Shown here: in pieces, positions 25,223 through 34,663 of the stretch | Layout: each line of letters opens with the position of its first letter | Position numbering within the stretch: the first letter of the stretch is position 1 | Assembly (NCBI GenBank): GCA_024695285.1 | Contig: JAILIM010000031.1 | Location: forward strand, 1 to 64,000 | Origin: Bacteroidales bacterium | GTDB lineage: Bacteria > Bacteroidota > Bacteroidia > Bacteroidales > UBA932 | Length of the DNA: 64,000 bases | Direction of reading: 5' to 3' | Translations under genes and position numbers: made by a program | The notes under the pieces: model-generated | What the model saw: the letters and a program-made list of their open reading frames with translations, nothing else | Database searches by the model: none | What the model was told of the DNA's origin: nothing

Positions 25223-26245
25223 ATGTTCATCGTCAATAGCTATGCCCTCGCCGTCGTCCTCTGCTTTGTGACGATGCTCTGCTGGGGCTCCTGGGGCAAC
25301 ACCCAGAAACTTGCAGCCAAGAGCTGGCGCTACGAACTCTTCTACTGGGACTACGTGGTGGGAATGGTGCTCTTCGCCCTTCTCCTCGCCTTCACCGCAG
25401 GAAGCATCGGCTCCGAAGGCCGTCCATTCCTGCAGGATCTCGGCCAGGCATCCTGGTCCAGCATACTCTGGATACTGGTGGGAGGCATAATCTTCAACGC
25501 TTCCAATATCCTGCTATCCGCATCGACTTCCATCGCCGGCATGTCCGTGGCCTTCCCCCTGGGCGTCGGCCTGGCGCTGGTGCTCGGTGTCATCAACAAC
25601 TACCGCGTGGCGGTGCAGCAGGGCTCCAAGACAGGAAACGTGGTGCTGCTCATCATAGGCGTGGCCCTCGTGGTCTGTGCAATAGTTTTCAACGGCATAG
25701 CTGCCGGGAAGAAGGGCGACAGCGGCGTCTCCAAGGCCGATCAGCGCAAGGGTGTCATCCTGGCCCTCATCGCCGGCGTGGTGATGTCGTTCTTCTCTTC
25801 CTTCGTGATGCGCTCTATGGACACCGCCAACTTCGTGGCTCCCGCAGCCGGCAAGGTGACTCCCTACACTGCAATCGTGATTTTCACCCTCGGTGTACTG
25901 CTCAGCAACTTCGTGTTCAACACCATAGTAATGAAGAAGCCCTTCGTGGGCGAGCCCGTCACTTACGGCCAGTATTTCAAGGGGGACTTCAAAACCCACC
26001 TTGTGGGCATGCTCGGAGGCGCCATCTGGTGCCTGGGTACGTCCCTGAGCTACATCACCGCTGAAAAAGCCGGTCCTGCCGTATCCTACGCGCTCGGCCA
26101 GGGCGCTCCCATGATCGCAGCCATCTGGGGCGTGTTCATCTGGAAGGAATTCAAGGGCGCGAAGAAGGGCGTGTACGGCCTTCTTGCAGCAATGTTCTGC
26201 TTCTTCATAGCCGGACTCGCAACCATCGTAATAGCTGGAAACTGA
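25223..26245 (+). CDS. GRP/DMT-type sugar transporter (probable ribose)
   Basis: This 340-residue inner-membrane protein has about ten transmembrane helices. It begins with an LCFVTMLCWGSWGNTQKLA segment and contains VGGIIFNASNILLSASTSIAGMSVAFPLGVGLAL, typical of the glucose/ribose porter and RhaT-like branch of the drug/metabolite superfamily. Placed between ribokinase and a nucleoside hydrolase, it most likely imports ribose across the inner membrane, like the transporter of Bacteroides ribose-utilisation loci. A nucleoside substrate is possible. It is separated from the next gene by 1 nt. Confidence 0.82.
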   Translation: MFIVNSYALAVVLCFVTMLCWGSWGNTQKLAAKSWRYELFYWDYVVGMVLFALLLAFTAGSIGSEGRPFLQDLGQASWSSILWILVGGIIFNASNILLSASTSIAGMSVAFPLGVGLALVLGVINNYRVAVQQGSKTGNVVLLIIGVALVVCAIVFNGIAAGKKGDSGVSKADQRKGVILALIAGVVMSFFSSFVMRSMDTANFVAPAAGKVTPYTAIVIFTLGVLLSNFVFNTIVMKKPFVGEPVTYGQYFKGDFKTHLVGMLGGAIWCLGTSLSYITAEKAGPAVSYALGQGAPMIAAIWGVFIWKEFKGAKKGVYGLLAAMFCFFIAGLATIVIAGN

Positions 26246-26246
26246 T

Positions 26247-27938
26247 ATGCGTAAACAGTTGATTTCCATTATAGGCCTGGCCTTTGCCGTCTGCTCCTGC
26301 ACCCAGAGTGAGCAGGCGGCGCAGGCCCCGCTGAAGATGATCATCGAGACCGACATGGGCAACGACATCGACGATGCCCTTGCCCTTGCCCTTGCCCTTC
26401 GTGCCGTCGACAACGGGGAAGCGGAGCTGCTTGCAGTGGGCTGCCACAAGAATTGTCCCACTGCCGCGGCATACACTGATGCCGTGTGCACTTTCTACGA
26501 CCATCCCGAAATCCCCGTGGCGATGAGCATCACTCCGGTGCAGGAATTTTCCAACTACACGGACTACAGCGCCACCGAGAAGGACTTCGTGAAATCCCGC
26601 ACGGAGTATCCCGAGCCCGTGGCACTCTATCGCAAGATTCTCGCTTCCCAGCCCGACGGGTCCGTGACTTTCGTGAGCCTGGGCTTCGGCACCACCCTTG
26701 CGCAGCTGCTTGAGAGCACCCCGGATGAGTATTCTCCTCTCGCCGGTGTGGATTTGGTAGCCCGCAAGACCCGCGGCCTTTCAATTATGGCCGGCAGTTA
26801 CGGGGAGAAGAAACGCTCCGAGTACAACGTCAGGAATGACATTCCCGCTATGCAGACGGTATTTGCGAAGTGGCCCACGCCAATCTGGCAGAATCCGTTC
26901 GAAATCGGCAAGCAGACCATGTATCCCGGAGCGCTGATAGAGCAGAACCTCGGCTACTACGAGCCGAATCCTGTCGTGGCCGGCTACGAGGCCTATCAGC
27001 AGATGCCTTACGACCGCCCCAGCTGGGACATACTCAGTGTGCTGTACCCGCTTCGCCCTGAGCTCTTTACACACAGCGAAAAGGGCATCGTCACCGTGGA
27101 TGACGAAGGCTACACCTGGTTCACCCCCGATCCGGAAGGAAAGCACATAGTGCTGAGCGCCACCCTCGACCAGCCCCAGGCCCTTATGAAGGCCGAGCAG
27201 GACTATACTCTCCGCTACGGCCAGTGGGCGGAGCAGAAGAAACTCCTCTGCTTCGACCTCGACGCCACCCTGACCGACCACCGCTGTCCGCTCGAGAGCG
27301 CAGCCCGTCAGTTGCTTGACACCCTGAAGCAGAAGTACGATCTGGTGATGGTATGCGCCGGCAACTGCCCGCGCGTGTATAAGCAGATGGGAGAGTATCC
27401 TATAAACATCCTTGGCAATTATGGTATGCAGGAAAGCACGGTGGAAAACGGCGAACTTAAGATAGTCCGCGAAGACGTGTTCCCGGCCGACACTGCGTTC
27501 TTCCTAAAGCAGAATGGCTACCTGCGCGAAAAGTATGGATATACAAAGATTTACGGCGACCCTGTGGAGTTCCACAAGTCCGGAATGGTCACCCTTGCAC
27601 TGCTTGGCACGGAGGCGCCGCTGGATCTCAAGCACAAATTCGATCCCGACAGGGCGAAACGCCGCGTGATGTATCCGGAGGTCTGCGAAATCTTCAAGGA
27701 CTACAGCGTGTATATCGGCGGCTCCTCATCCTTTGACTTCTCCGCCAAACAGTACAACAAGTACGCCGCTTCCATGCGCTATGCCACCGAACACGGATAC
27801 ACTGAAGACCAGGTCCTTTTCGTGGGCGATGACTTCGGCGACGGCGGCGGAGATTCCCACGTGAGAATCAACGGGATGGACTATATCTGGATCAAAGACT
27901 ACACCAAGACACCTGAAATATTGAGTTTCCTGTATTAA
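26247..27938 (+). CDS. Nucleoside hydrolase-HAD phosphatase fusion lipoprotein
   Basis: This 563-residue lipoprotein (lipobox Cys18, AVCSC) has two enzymatic halves. Residues about 28-330 are an inosine/uridine-preferring nucleoside hydrolase: the Asp-rich calcium site reads ETDMGNDIDDALAL (34-47; the first Asp of the usual motif is Glu34), followed by VTFVSLGFGTTLAQLL and GSYGEKKRSEYN. Residues about 333-563 are a HAD-superfamily domain, with motif I FDLDATLTDHR (Asp337, Asp339), NILGNYGMQES and VLFVGDDFGDGGGDSH as the acidic motif; the order recalls the eukaryotic phosphomannomutase-like HAD branch. An attractive role is removing phosphate and then base from nucleotides outside the cytoplasm. 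The fusion is unusual to me. Confidence 0.85.
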   Translation: MRKQLISIIGLAFAVCSCTQSEQAAQAPLKMIIETDMGNDIDDALALALALRAVDNGEAELLAVGCHKNCPTAAAYTDAVCTFYDHPEIPVAMSITPVQEFSNYTDYSATEKDFVKSRTEYPEPVALYRKILASQPDGSVTFVSLGFGTTLAQLLESTPDEYSPLAGVDLVARKTRGLSIMAGSYGEKKRSEYNVRNDIPAMQTVFAKWPTPIWQNPFEIGKQTMYPGALIEQNLGYYEPNPVVAGYEAYQQMPYDRPSWDILSVLYPLRPELFTHSEKGIVTVDDEGYTWFTPDPEGKHIVLSATLDQPQALMKAEQDYTLRYGQWAEQKKLLCFDLDATLTDHRCPLESAARQLLDTLKQKYDLVMVCAGNCPRVYKQMGEYPINILGNYGMQESTVENGELKIVREDVFPADTAFFLKQNGYLREKYGYTKIYGDPVEFHKSGMVTLALLGTEAPLDLKHKFDPDRAKRRVMYPEVCEIFKDYSVYIGGSSSFDFSAKQYNKYAASMRYATEHGYTEDQVLFVGDDFGDGGGDSHVRINGMDYIWIKDYTKTPEILSFLY

Positions 27939-27941
27939 ATT

Positions 27942-29987
27942 ATGCTTAAAAGACTTCTTGTCCTGTTGCCGTTCCTGCTCCTTGCAGCCTGTGATCCGGT
28001 CAAGCCGGACCCGGGACCCGGGCCCGATCCCGGCCCGGGCCCTGATCCCGGGCCCGATCCCGGCCCGGGCCCTGATCCCGGGCCCGGGCCTGTGGTGCCG
28101 GAGCCCGAGGGCCTTCCCTCCGTCAGCACATTCAAGCTTGGGGAGAGTTTCATCGTGCCATTCGACAGGCCGTTGCGTATGCCCTACAAAGGCTTCAGCA
28201 AGGGCGACAAGATAACTCTCAGCCTCCGCCGCGACCCTTCCGTGCGCTTCGAACTGGAGTGTACAGACGCTTCGGACTCGCAGGGCGCCAGTTTCACCAC
28301 CCCCGCCCATTTCATCGGGGGCATGTGTGAAGTCAGCTGTCCGCGTTTCACCGGCGGTATGACCTTCGTGGATGTCGTGGACAGCACAGTCGTGGATAAG
28401 GTCCCCGGAAAGACCAGCTATGGACGCGTCGTCGACTGGGACGGCAAGCCCGTGCCCGGCGTGGCCGTTTCAGACGGCGCCCTCGTGACCACGACAGACT
28501 CTAAGGGCTGCTATTACCTGGCTTCCCAGCGCAAGTACGGATTCGTGTTCATATCGGTGCCCGGCGGCTACAGAGTGGCCGTGAACCGCACCATCCCGCA
28601 GTTCTTCCGCCGCTTCTCGACGTCCTATACCCAGTACGAAATCAACAACTTCGTCCTTGAACCCGAGAACAACGGTACCCACCGCGTCGTGGTATTCACC
28701 GACACCCATCTTGCCAACCGCACCAACGATGTGAGCCAGTTCGAGGCCTCTTTCAAGCCTGACCTCCGGGCCCAGGCCGAGAAGGCGCGCTCCGAAGGTG
28801 TGCCATTCTACGGCCTCACCCTCGGCGACCTGGCCTGGGACCAGTACTGGTACGACAACCAGTACTCGCTGGAGCACTATCATAAGACCATGTCCGACCT
28901 GGACATACCAGTCTACAACGCCCCCGGCAACCACGACAACGATCCCTATGTGGCCAATGACTTCGGCGCCGAAGCCGCGTTCCGCAAATGGATAGGCCCC
29001 ACCTATTATTCCTTCAACATCGGCGAGGTCCACTATATACTTATGGACAACACCGTGTTCAGCAACAAAGGCGGAGCCCAGGGCGTCATCGGAGACGTCC
29101 AGGACTACACTGAAGGCTTTACCAACGACGAACTGAAGTGGCTGCGGGCCGACCTCGCCCTGGTGCCGAAAGGCTCCACGGTGTTCTTCGGCACCCACAT
29201 CCAGTATTCCGGCAGGCCGTCCCTGAAGTCGAACGGGGAGTTCAGCTACGCCTGGTCCATGCCGGCGCAGTTCCGCACCGAGCTGGTGGAACTCTTCGCA
29301 CCTTTCAAGGTCCATTACCTGTCGGGCCACACCCACATTTCCTACACCAACGAATTCACCGACCACCTGATGGAGCACAACGTGGCCGCCGTATGCGGCA
29401 CCTGGTGGTGGACCGGCTACTACACCAAGGACAAGTGCAACATCTGCCGGGACGGCACGCCGCAGGGCTCCAAGGTATTCGATATCGAAGGCAGTTCGGT
29501 CAAGTGGCGCTGGAAGCCGATGGGCCACGACGAGACCTACCAGTTCCGCGTTTATGACCTCAACAACTGCCTGATCTCCAAGTCGCTCTACTGCAAGAAC
29601 GGCACCAAGATATCCAACGATTTCTTCGCTGAATATGTCCACGGCTACGATACCCAGCGCAGCGACAACAAGCTGCTGGTCAACGTGTTTGACTTCGACG
29701 AGGCTTGGACTGTGGAGGCATCCGAAGGAGGCAAGTCCCTGGCCGTCAAGCGGGTCGATACCTATGACCCCCTGCACATAGTGCATTTCAATACGAGCCG
29801 TATGAACACCAATTCCACGGCCATGACCTTCCCGACCCTGATGACTTCCCATATGTTCGAAGTCAGCGCCCTGTCGGCCACTGCTCCTGTGACCATCACG
29901 GTCACCGACCGCTTCGGCAGGCAGTATGTCGAGACCGTCAGCAGGCCTCGGAACCTCTACGATATGACAACATCCAATAAGTATTAA
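27942..29987 (+). CDS. Metallophosphoesterase lipoprotein with Pro-Gly-Asp linker
   Basis: This 681-residue lipoprotein (lipobox Cys17, LLLAAC) is followed by a linker of about 25 residues made of DPGPGP-type repeats, which probably lifts the enzyme from the membrane. Next come an N-terminal beta module with a carboxypeptidase-regulatory-like part (TSYGRVVDWDGKPVPGVAVSDG), the calcineurin-like phosphoesterase core (FTDTHLANR, LGDLAWDQ, PGNHDNDPY, GTHIQYS, SGHTHIS: the full metal-ligand set) and a C-terminal beta module. Substrate is unknown; nucleotides or phosphate esters fit the neighbouring nucleoside hydrolase. A longer paralogue lies at 41659. Gaps to both neighbours are 3 nt. Confidence 0.88.
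   Translation: MLKRLLVLLPFLLLAACDPVKPDPGPGPDPGPGPDPGPDPGPGPDPGPGPVVPEPEGLPSVSTFKLGESFIVPFDRPLRMPYKGFSKGDKITLSLRRDPSVRFELECTDASDSQGASFTTPAHFIGGMCEVSCPRFTGGMTFVDVVDSTVVDKVPGKTSYGRVVDWDGKPVPGVAVSDGALVTTTDSKGCYYLASQRKYGFVFISVPGGYRVAVNRTIPQFFRRFSTSYTQYEINNFVLEPENNGTHRVVVFTDTHLANRTNDVSQFEASFKPDLRAQAEKARSEGVPFYGLTLGDLAWDQYWYDNQYSLEHYHKTMSDLDIPVYNAPGNHDNDPYVANDFGAEAAFRKWIGPTYYSFNIGEVHYILMDNTVFSNKGGAQGVIGDVQDYTEGFTNDELKWLRADLALVPKGSTVFFGTHIQYSGRPSLKSNGEFSYAWSMPAQFRTELVELFAPFKVHYLSGHTHISYTNEFTDHLMEHNVAAVCGTWWWTGYYTKDKCNICRDGTPQGSKVFDIEGSSVKWRWKPMGHDETYQFRVYDLNNCLISKSLYCKNGTKISNDFFAEYVHGYDTQRSDNKLLVNVFDFDEAWTVEASEGGKSLAVKRVDTYDPLHIVHFNTSRMNTNSTAMTFPTLMTSHMFEVSALSATAPVTITVTDRFGRQYVETVSRPRNLYDMTTSNKY
28021..28080 (+). 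repeat. Two perfect 30-bp tandem repeats coding a Gly-Pro-Asp linker
   Basis: 28021-28050 and 28051-28080 are identical 30-bp units, almost entirely G and C, flanked by degenerate partial copies. They encode DPGPGP-like residues. Arrays of this sort readily change copy number by slippage, which would alter linker length. Confidence 0.85.
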
Positions 29988-29990
29988 CAT

Positions 29991-31349
29991 ATGAAACGAT
30001 TAACCATCCTAATCTTTGCCGTCTGCGGGGTTCTCTCCCTGCATTCCTGCAAGCAGGTGCCAGAGTACTACACCACCCGCGTGCCTATCTTCAGGGTGCT
30101 GGCTCCCGAGGGCTCTGCGGAAGGCAGTGTCAACATCGACGGCAAGGCCCAGTCCGTTGACTTCACGGTCCTGTCCACGGAAGAGTGGCGGGCAGAGGTC
30201 AGCGGAAGCGATGCCTTCTCGCTTCCCGTGAAGACGGGTGGCGTTGGCAAGACGGCCGTGCCGCTTGTGGCAGCCAGCAACGAAAGCGGCGCCGTCCGGA
30301 CCGGGAAGGTCTCTTTCTACGTCGGCGACGAGCTGAAAAACGAATTCACCGTTTCCCAGCAGGAGCAGCTGCCGTATCTCGACGCCCTGCCTAACGACGT
30401 CGCTCTGAGTGCCGACGGGGAAGTGTTCACCGTCACGGTCGACACCAACCAGGCCTCCTGGGCCTACGACCTGGGAGACGCCAAGTCCTGGATCACTGAG
30501 ACCGGCCGCACCGAAACGACCGTCAGCTTCGAAGTGGGCGAAAACACCACAGGCAGCCGCCGCGTGGCTGAAATCCTTTTTTATGCAGTCGAGGCTCCCG
30601 AGCTGATGAGCTACGTGTCCGTGAGCCAGGCCATTCCCGCCACGCCTCCGACCGACACTATCCTCGACGTGGTGTTCAACGACGACCGCAGCGCAGTGGA
30701 CAAGTCGGCCCTGGGCATGACCGTGGACAACAGCCGCCTCGACGGCGATGTGTCAGTGGCATTCAGCGAGAAGTTCGGCCGCAACGTGGCGAAATTCACC
30801 AACGAGAAGATAGCCCGCAGCGGACTCTCGACAGGCTACTATCTGATACCCTACAAGACCACGGATCCTTTCGCGGCAAAGATTGCGGACGGCTTCTCCT
30901 ACGAGCTCGTGTTCTGCTGCTACTACGATGCAACGGCCACGCAGGTGAAACCGTTCTCCTCCACGCAGGCCGGCGGCACGGGAATGTGCTTCCGCGCCAA
31001 GACGGGAGAAATCAACTTCGAATGCCATGTGGGCGGCGGCTGGAAGGAACTCTACAGCGGGGTGCTGCCCGTCAGGAACCAGTACTACCATGTGGTAGGC
31101 ACTTGGGACAAGGCCAACGGCATATGCAACCTCTACGTTGACGGCCAGCTCACGGCCACGGTCAATACCACGGGCGACTTCAAGTTCATGGACACCAATG
31201 TCGATGCACGCTGGTTCGGTATAGGCGCCGATCCTGGCGCAAACGACACCGGCGAGGCCTCATTCTATGGAGAGGTGGTCATTGCCCGTCTGTATGACAA
31301 TCCCATGAGCGCCGAAGAGGCAAAGGCTCTTTATAAACTCGTAAAATGA
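29991..31349 (+). CDS. BACON/LamG-like surface lipoprotein
   Basis: This 452-residue lipoprotein (lipobox about Cys20, LSLHSC) has two BACON-like modules (about 45-125, ending GKVSFYVGDELKNEFTVSQQ, and about 130-210, ending SYVSVSQA). A C-terminal concanavalin A/LamG-3-like jelly roll follows (about 220-452: YYHVVGTWDKANGICNLYVDGQL, FGIGADPG, YGEVVIARLYDNPMSAEEAKALY). Such combinations are glycan- or ligand-binding proteins at the cell surface, and the position just before susC suits a locus binding protein. Its stop overlaps the susC start by 4 nt. No enzyme activity is indicated. Confidence 0.8.
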   Translation: MKRLTILIFAVCGVLSLHSCKQVPEYYTTRVPIFRVLAPEGSAEGSVNIDGKAQSVDFTVLSTEEWRAEVSGSDAFSLPVKTGGVGKTAVPLVAASNESGAVRTGKVSFYVGDELKNEFTVSQQEQLPYLDALPNDVALSADGEVFTVTVDTNQASWAYDLGDAKSWITETGRTETTVSFEVGENTTGSRRVAEILFYAVEAPELMSYVSVSQAIPATPPTDTILDVVFNDDRSAVDKSALGMTVDNSRLDGDVSVAFSEKFGRNVAKFTNEKIARSGLSTGYYLIPYKTTDPFAAKIADGFSYELVFCCYYDATATQVKPFSSTQAGGTGMCFRAKTGEINFECHVGGGWKELYSGVLPVRNQYYHVVGTWDKANGICNLYVDGQLTATVNTTGDFKFMDTNVDARWFGIGADPGANDTGEASFYGEVVIARLYDNPMSAEEAKALYKLVK

Positions 31350-34300
31350 TGGCTATGAGAAACATAAAACACATTTTACTGGCCGCGGCCCTTGCTGTTG
31401 CAGGACTGTTGGCATCGGTGGGCGCCTCCGCGCAGCAGAAGACCGTTACCGGCCGGGTGGTCGATGACAAGGGAGTGGCTGTGATAAGCGCAGCCGTCAT
31501 CAACACCGCCACCCGGGACGGCGTGATTACCGATTATGAGGGACGCTTCTCAATCAAGGCCGCTCCCGGCCAGACCCTCCGGGTGGAACTTATGGGCTAC
31601 CAGACCAAGGAAATCAAGGTCGGATCTGAAGACAGCATCACGGTGGTGCTCGTCGAGGATGCCGAGATGCTTGAAGACGTGGTGGTGGTCGGTTATGCCG
31701 TGCAGAAGAAGGTCAACGTGACCGGCGCCGTGTCGTCGATTTCCGGAGACGAGCTGAACGCCCGTCCCGTGACATCCGCGATGCAGGCCCTGCAGGGCGC
31801 TGACCCTTCAATGAACATCACCATCAGTTCCGGTAGTCCCGTAGGCGGCAGTTCGATGAATATCCGTGGCGTGCCTTCGGTCAACGGCGGCTCCCCGCTG
31901 GTGCTCGTGGACGGCGTCCCGGGTGTGTCCCTGGACCATATCAACGCTGCCGACATCGAGTCGGTCTCCGTGCTCAAGGACGCCTCTGCAAGCGCCATCT
32001 ACGGCGCCAAGGCCTCCGCGGGCGTGGTGCTCGTGACCACGAAGAGCGGTTCCACCGGCAAGACCAAGGTATCTTATTCCAACAGTTTCGGCTGGATCAA
32101 GCCCACAACCTCCATCGACTACATCACCTCCGGATACGACTGGGCCAAGGCGGTTGACGAAGTCTATTATGCCCGCTACGGCTACAGTGCCTTCCGCTAC
32201 ACCGAGGCCGACTGGGCTGAACTCGAGGCCCGCCGTTACGACAGGACCGAAGATCCGTCCCGTCCCTGGGTGGTCGTGGACGACAGCGGCCAGTACCACT
32301 ACTACGGCAACTATGACTGGTACAACGCCTTGTTCAACAGCAACCGTTTCCAGCAGCAGCATGACCTTTCCGTCTCCGGCGGCACCAAGGCGGTACGCTA
32401 TTATGTGAGCGGCAAGTACTACGACCAGGAAGGCCTCCTTAGCGGACCTGCGATTCCGGTCAAGGAGCATTACGAGAACTACGCATTCAGGGCCAAGATC
32501 GACGCCCAGCTCTACAAATGGGCCAAGTGGAGCACCAACGCATCTCTCCACAGCGTCCACCAGGTCTATCCCGGCACCACCAACGAGGCCATGTCCATCT
32601 CCGCTCTCGACCAGGCTCTCGGCCCCATGTTTCCTCCGGCCAACCCGGACGGTTCCTATGTCATCTATCCCTACGACATCAGGGGCGTGGGCATAGGCAA
32701 GGGACGCGGAGCGCTCCTGTCCAACCCGGACATGCGCCACGACATCAACAACCGCACGCTGACACTCTCCAACAGTCTGGAACTCACCCCGTTCAAGGGA
32801 TTCTCGCTGAAGGGGACCTACAACCTCACCAATTACTGGCGCCTCTACAAGGACCGCAACCAGGCGGCGACCTATTCCGACAAGATAGGAACCATTGTCA
32901 CCAATACCGCCTATTCCAAGGACGAGTACCGTGAGCGCCTGTATGAGTATAACGTCCACAGCGTCGACCTGGTGGCGACCTACCGTGCCACATGGGCCGA
33001 CAAGCACCATTTCCAGGCTCTTGCCGGTATGAACTATGAGCACAGGCGTACCACCGACCTGGCCGTGGACCAGTTCGGAGTGGGCAACATGTCCCTGAGC
33101 ACCTTCAACTCGGTCACCGACGACACCTACTACACCATCACACAGGACATCACCGCCTACAAGACCCTGGGTTTCTTCGGCCGCATCAACTACGACTACA
33201 TGGAGAAATACCTGTTCGAGGCCTCCTTCCGTGCTGACGGTACATCCCGCTTCGCCGAGGGCCACCGCTGGGGTTATTTCCCTTCCGCATCCTTCGGCTG
33301 GCGTTTCACACGTGAGCCTTTCATGGCTCCTGCCAAGGGGTGGCTCACCGACGGCAAGCTCCGTTTCTCCTACGGTTCGCTCGGCAACCAGCAGGTTTCC
33401 AACTACAGTTACCTGGAGACCATTTCCACCGCTCAGCTGTCCTACCTGTTCGACAACAGCGGCAAGCCCAAGTACGCCTCTGTGACCGATCCCGTGTCCT
33501 CCAGTCTCACCTGGGAAACGGTAAGCACCTACAACTTCGGTGTTGACCTGAGTTTCCTCAACGGCAGGCTCAACTTCACTGGGGACTACTTCATCCGTGA
33601 GACTAAGGACATGCTCACCACGTCCCTGACCCTCCCCAGCACCTACGGAGCCTCGACACCGAAGGAAAACTGCGCAGACCTTCGCACCAACGGCTGGGAA
33701 ATACAGCTCGGATGGAAGGACCAGTTCAAACTCGGCGGCAAGCCCTTCCAGTATGGAATCACCGGCACCCTCGGTGACTATAAGACGATAATCACAAAGT
33801 ACAACAATCCCGAACGCATCTTCAGCAACTACTACGTCGGCAAGGAACTCGGGGAAATCTGGGGTTACCACATTCCGAAACTCTTCTCATCCGACGATGA
33901 GGCCGCTGCATACCAGGCAGCAGTCCATCAGGCCTCCAACATCTACCAGCGTATCTACAACATGTCCGGAGGCGGCGTGGGCTACCTCATGGCCGGCGAT
34001 ATGATGTTCGAAGACGTGGACGGCGACGGCTACATCAACAATGGCGCCGGCACCGTGGACGATCCCGGCGACATGCGCATCATCGGCAACTCGCTCCCGC
34101 ATATGAACTACTCGATGCGCTTCGATTTCAACTGGAACAATTTCGACCTTTCGTTCTTCTTCCAGGGAGTCGGCCGGCGCGACTGGTATCCGAGTGCCAA
34201 CCAGGACGACGTCTATGGCGCCACCCGTCTGTGGAACCTCTACAGCTACCCTGTGATGACCTTCATCGCCAAGGACTACAAGGATAACGTCTGGACTCCC

Positions 34301-34651
34301 GAGACGCCCGATGCTTACTTCCCGCGTCTCCGTCCCATCATATCCTACAACGGCGGCCCTCTGGCCGTTGCCAACGACCGCTACCTGCAGAAAGTCAACT
34401 ACCTGCGACTGAAGAACATCACCCTGGGCTACACAGTTCCCTTCAAGAAGTCCTTCATCTCTTCCTGCCGTTTCTACTTCTCGGGAGAGAACCTCTATTA
34501 CTGGTCTCCTATGAAGAAAGTGACCAAGTACGTGGATCCTGAACTCGCAGTGGGCTCGGGCACCTACATCACGAGCAAGATGTCCGGCACCACCGGTACC
34601 GGTTACACCATGCCTCTCACCCTCACTTTCGGCCTCAATGTCAATTTCTAA
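31346..34651 (+). CDS. SusC/RagA-type TonB-dependent transporter
   Basis: This 1101-residue outer-membrane transporter has a signal peptide ending near GASAQQ. A carboxypeptidase-regulatory-like domain (about 30-115, VTGRVVDDKGVAVISAAV) and the SusC TonB-box region EDVVVVGYAVQKK precede the plug (VNVTGAVSSISGDEL; NIRGVPSVNGGSPLVLVDGVPG) and a 22-strand barrel ending in the aromatic FGLNVNF. It partners with the SusD protein 12 nt downstream to import oligomeric or bulky nutrients using TonB energy. In this context ribose-containing compounds or nucleosides are the likely cargo. An internal start at MRNIKH is also possible. Confidence 0.95.
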   Translation: MMAMRNIKHILLAAALAVAGLLASVGASAQQKTVTGRVVDDKGVAVISAAVINTATRDGVITDYEGRFSIKAAPGQTLRVELMGYQTKEIKVGSEDSITVVLVEDAEMLEDVVVVGYAVQKKVNVTGAVSSISGDELNARPVTSAMQALQGADPSMNITISSGSPVGGSSMNIRGVPSVNGGSPLVLVDGVPGVSLDHINAADIESVSVLKDASASAIYGAKASAGVVLVTTKSGSTGKTKVSYSNSFGWIKPTTSIDYITSGYDWAKAVDEVYYARYGYSAFRYTEADWAELEARRYDRTEDPSRPWVVVDDSGQYHYYGNYDWYNALFNSNRFQQQHDLSVSGGTKAVRYYVSGKYYDQEGLLSGPAIPVKEHYENYAFRAKIDAQLYKWAKWSTNASLHSVHQVYPGTTNEAMSISALDQALGPMFPPANPDGSYVIYPYDIRGVGIGKGRGALLSNPDMRHDINNRTLTLSNSLELTPFKGFSLKGTYNLTNYWRLYKDRNQAATYSDKIGTIVTNTAYSKDEYRERLYEYNVHSVDLVATYRATWADKHHFQALAGMNYEHRRTTDLAVDQFGVGNMSLSTFNSVTDDTYYTITQDITAYKTLGFFGRINYDYMEKYLFEASFRADGTSRFAEGHRWGYFPSASFGWRFTREPFMAPAKGWLTDGKLRFSYGSLGNQQVSNYSYLETISTAQLSYLFDNSGKPKYASVTDPVSSSLTWETVSTYNFGVDLSFLNGRLNFTGDYFIRETKDMLTTSLTLPSTYGASTPKENCADLRTNGWEIQLGWKDQFKLGGKPFQYGITGTLGDYKTIITKYNNPERIFSNYYVGKELGEIWGYHIPKLFSSDDEAAAYQAAVHQASNIYQRIYNMSGGGVGYLMAGDMMFEDVDGDGYINNGAGTVDDPGDMRIIGNSLPHMNYSMRFDFNWNNFDLSFFFQGVGRRDWYPSANQDDVYGATRLWNLYSYPVMTFIAKDYKDNVWTPETPDAYFPRLRPIISYNGGPLAVANDRYLQKVNYLRLKNITLGYTVPFKKSFISSCRFYFSGENLYYWSPMKKVTKYVDPELAVGSGTYITSKMSGTTGTGYTMPLTLTFGLNVNF

Positions 34652-34663
34652 AATGTCGGCAAT

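Noticed and set aside
31808..33871. Long open frame (687 codons) antisense to the SusC gene
   Set aside because: It lies wholly opposite susC, has no family resemblance and no promoter or start context. Long antisense frames are expected in GC-rich coding DNA; similar ones opposite susD, the phosphoesterases and rpsA were dropped for the same reason.
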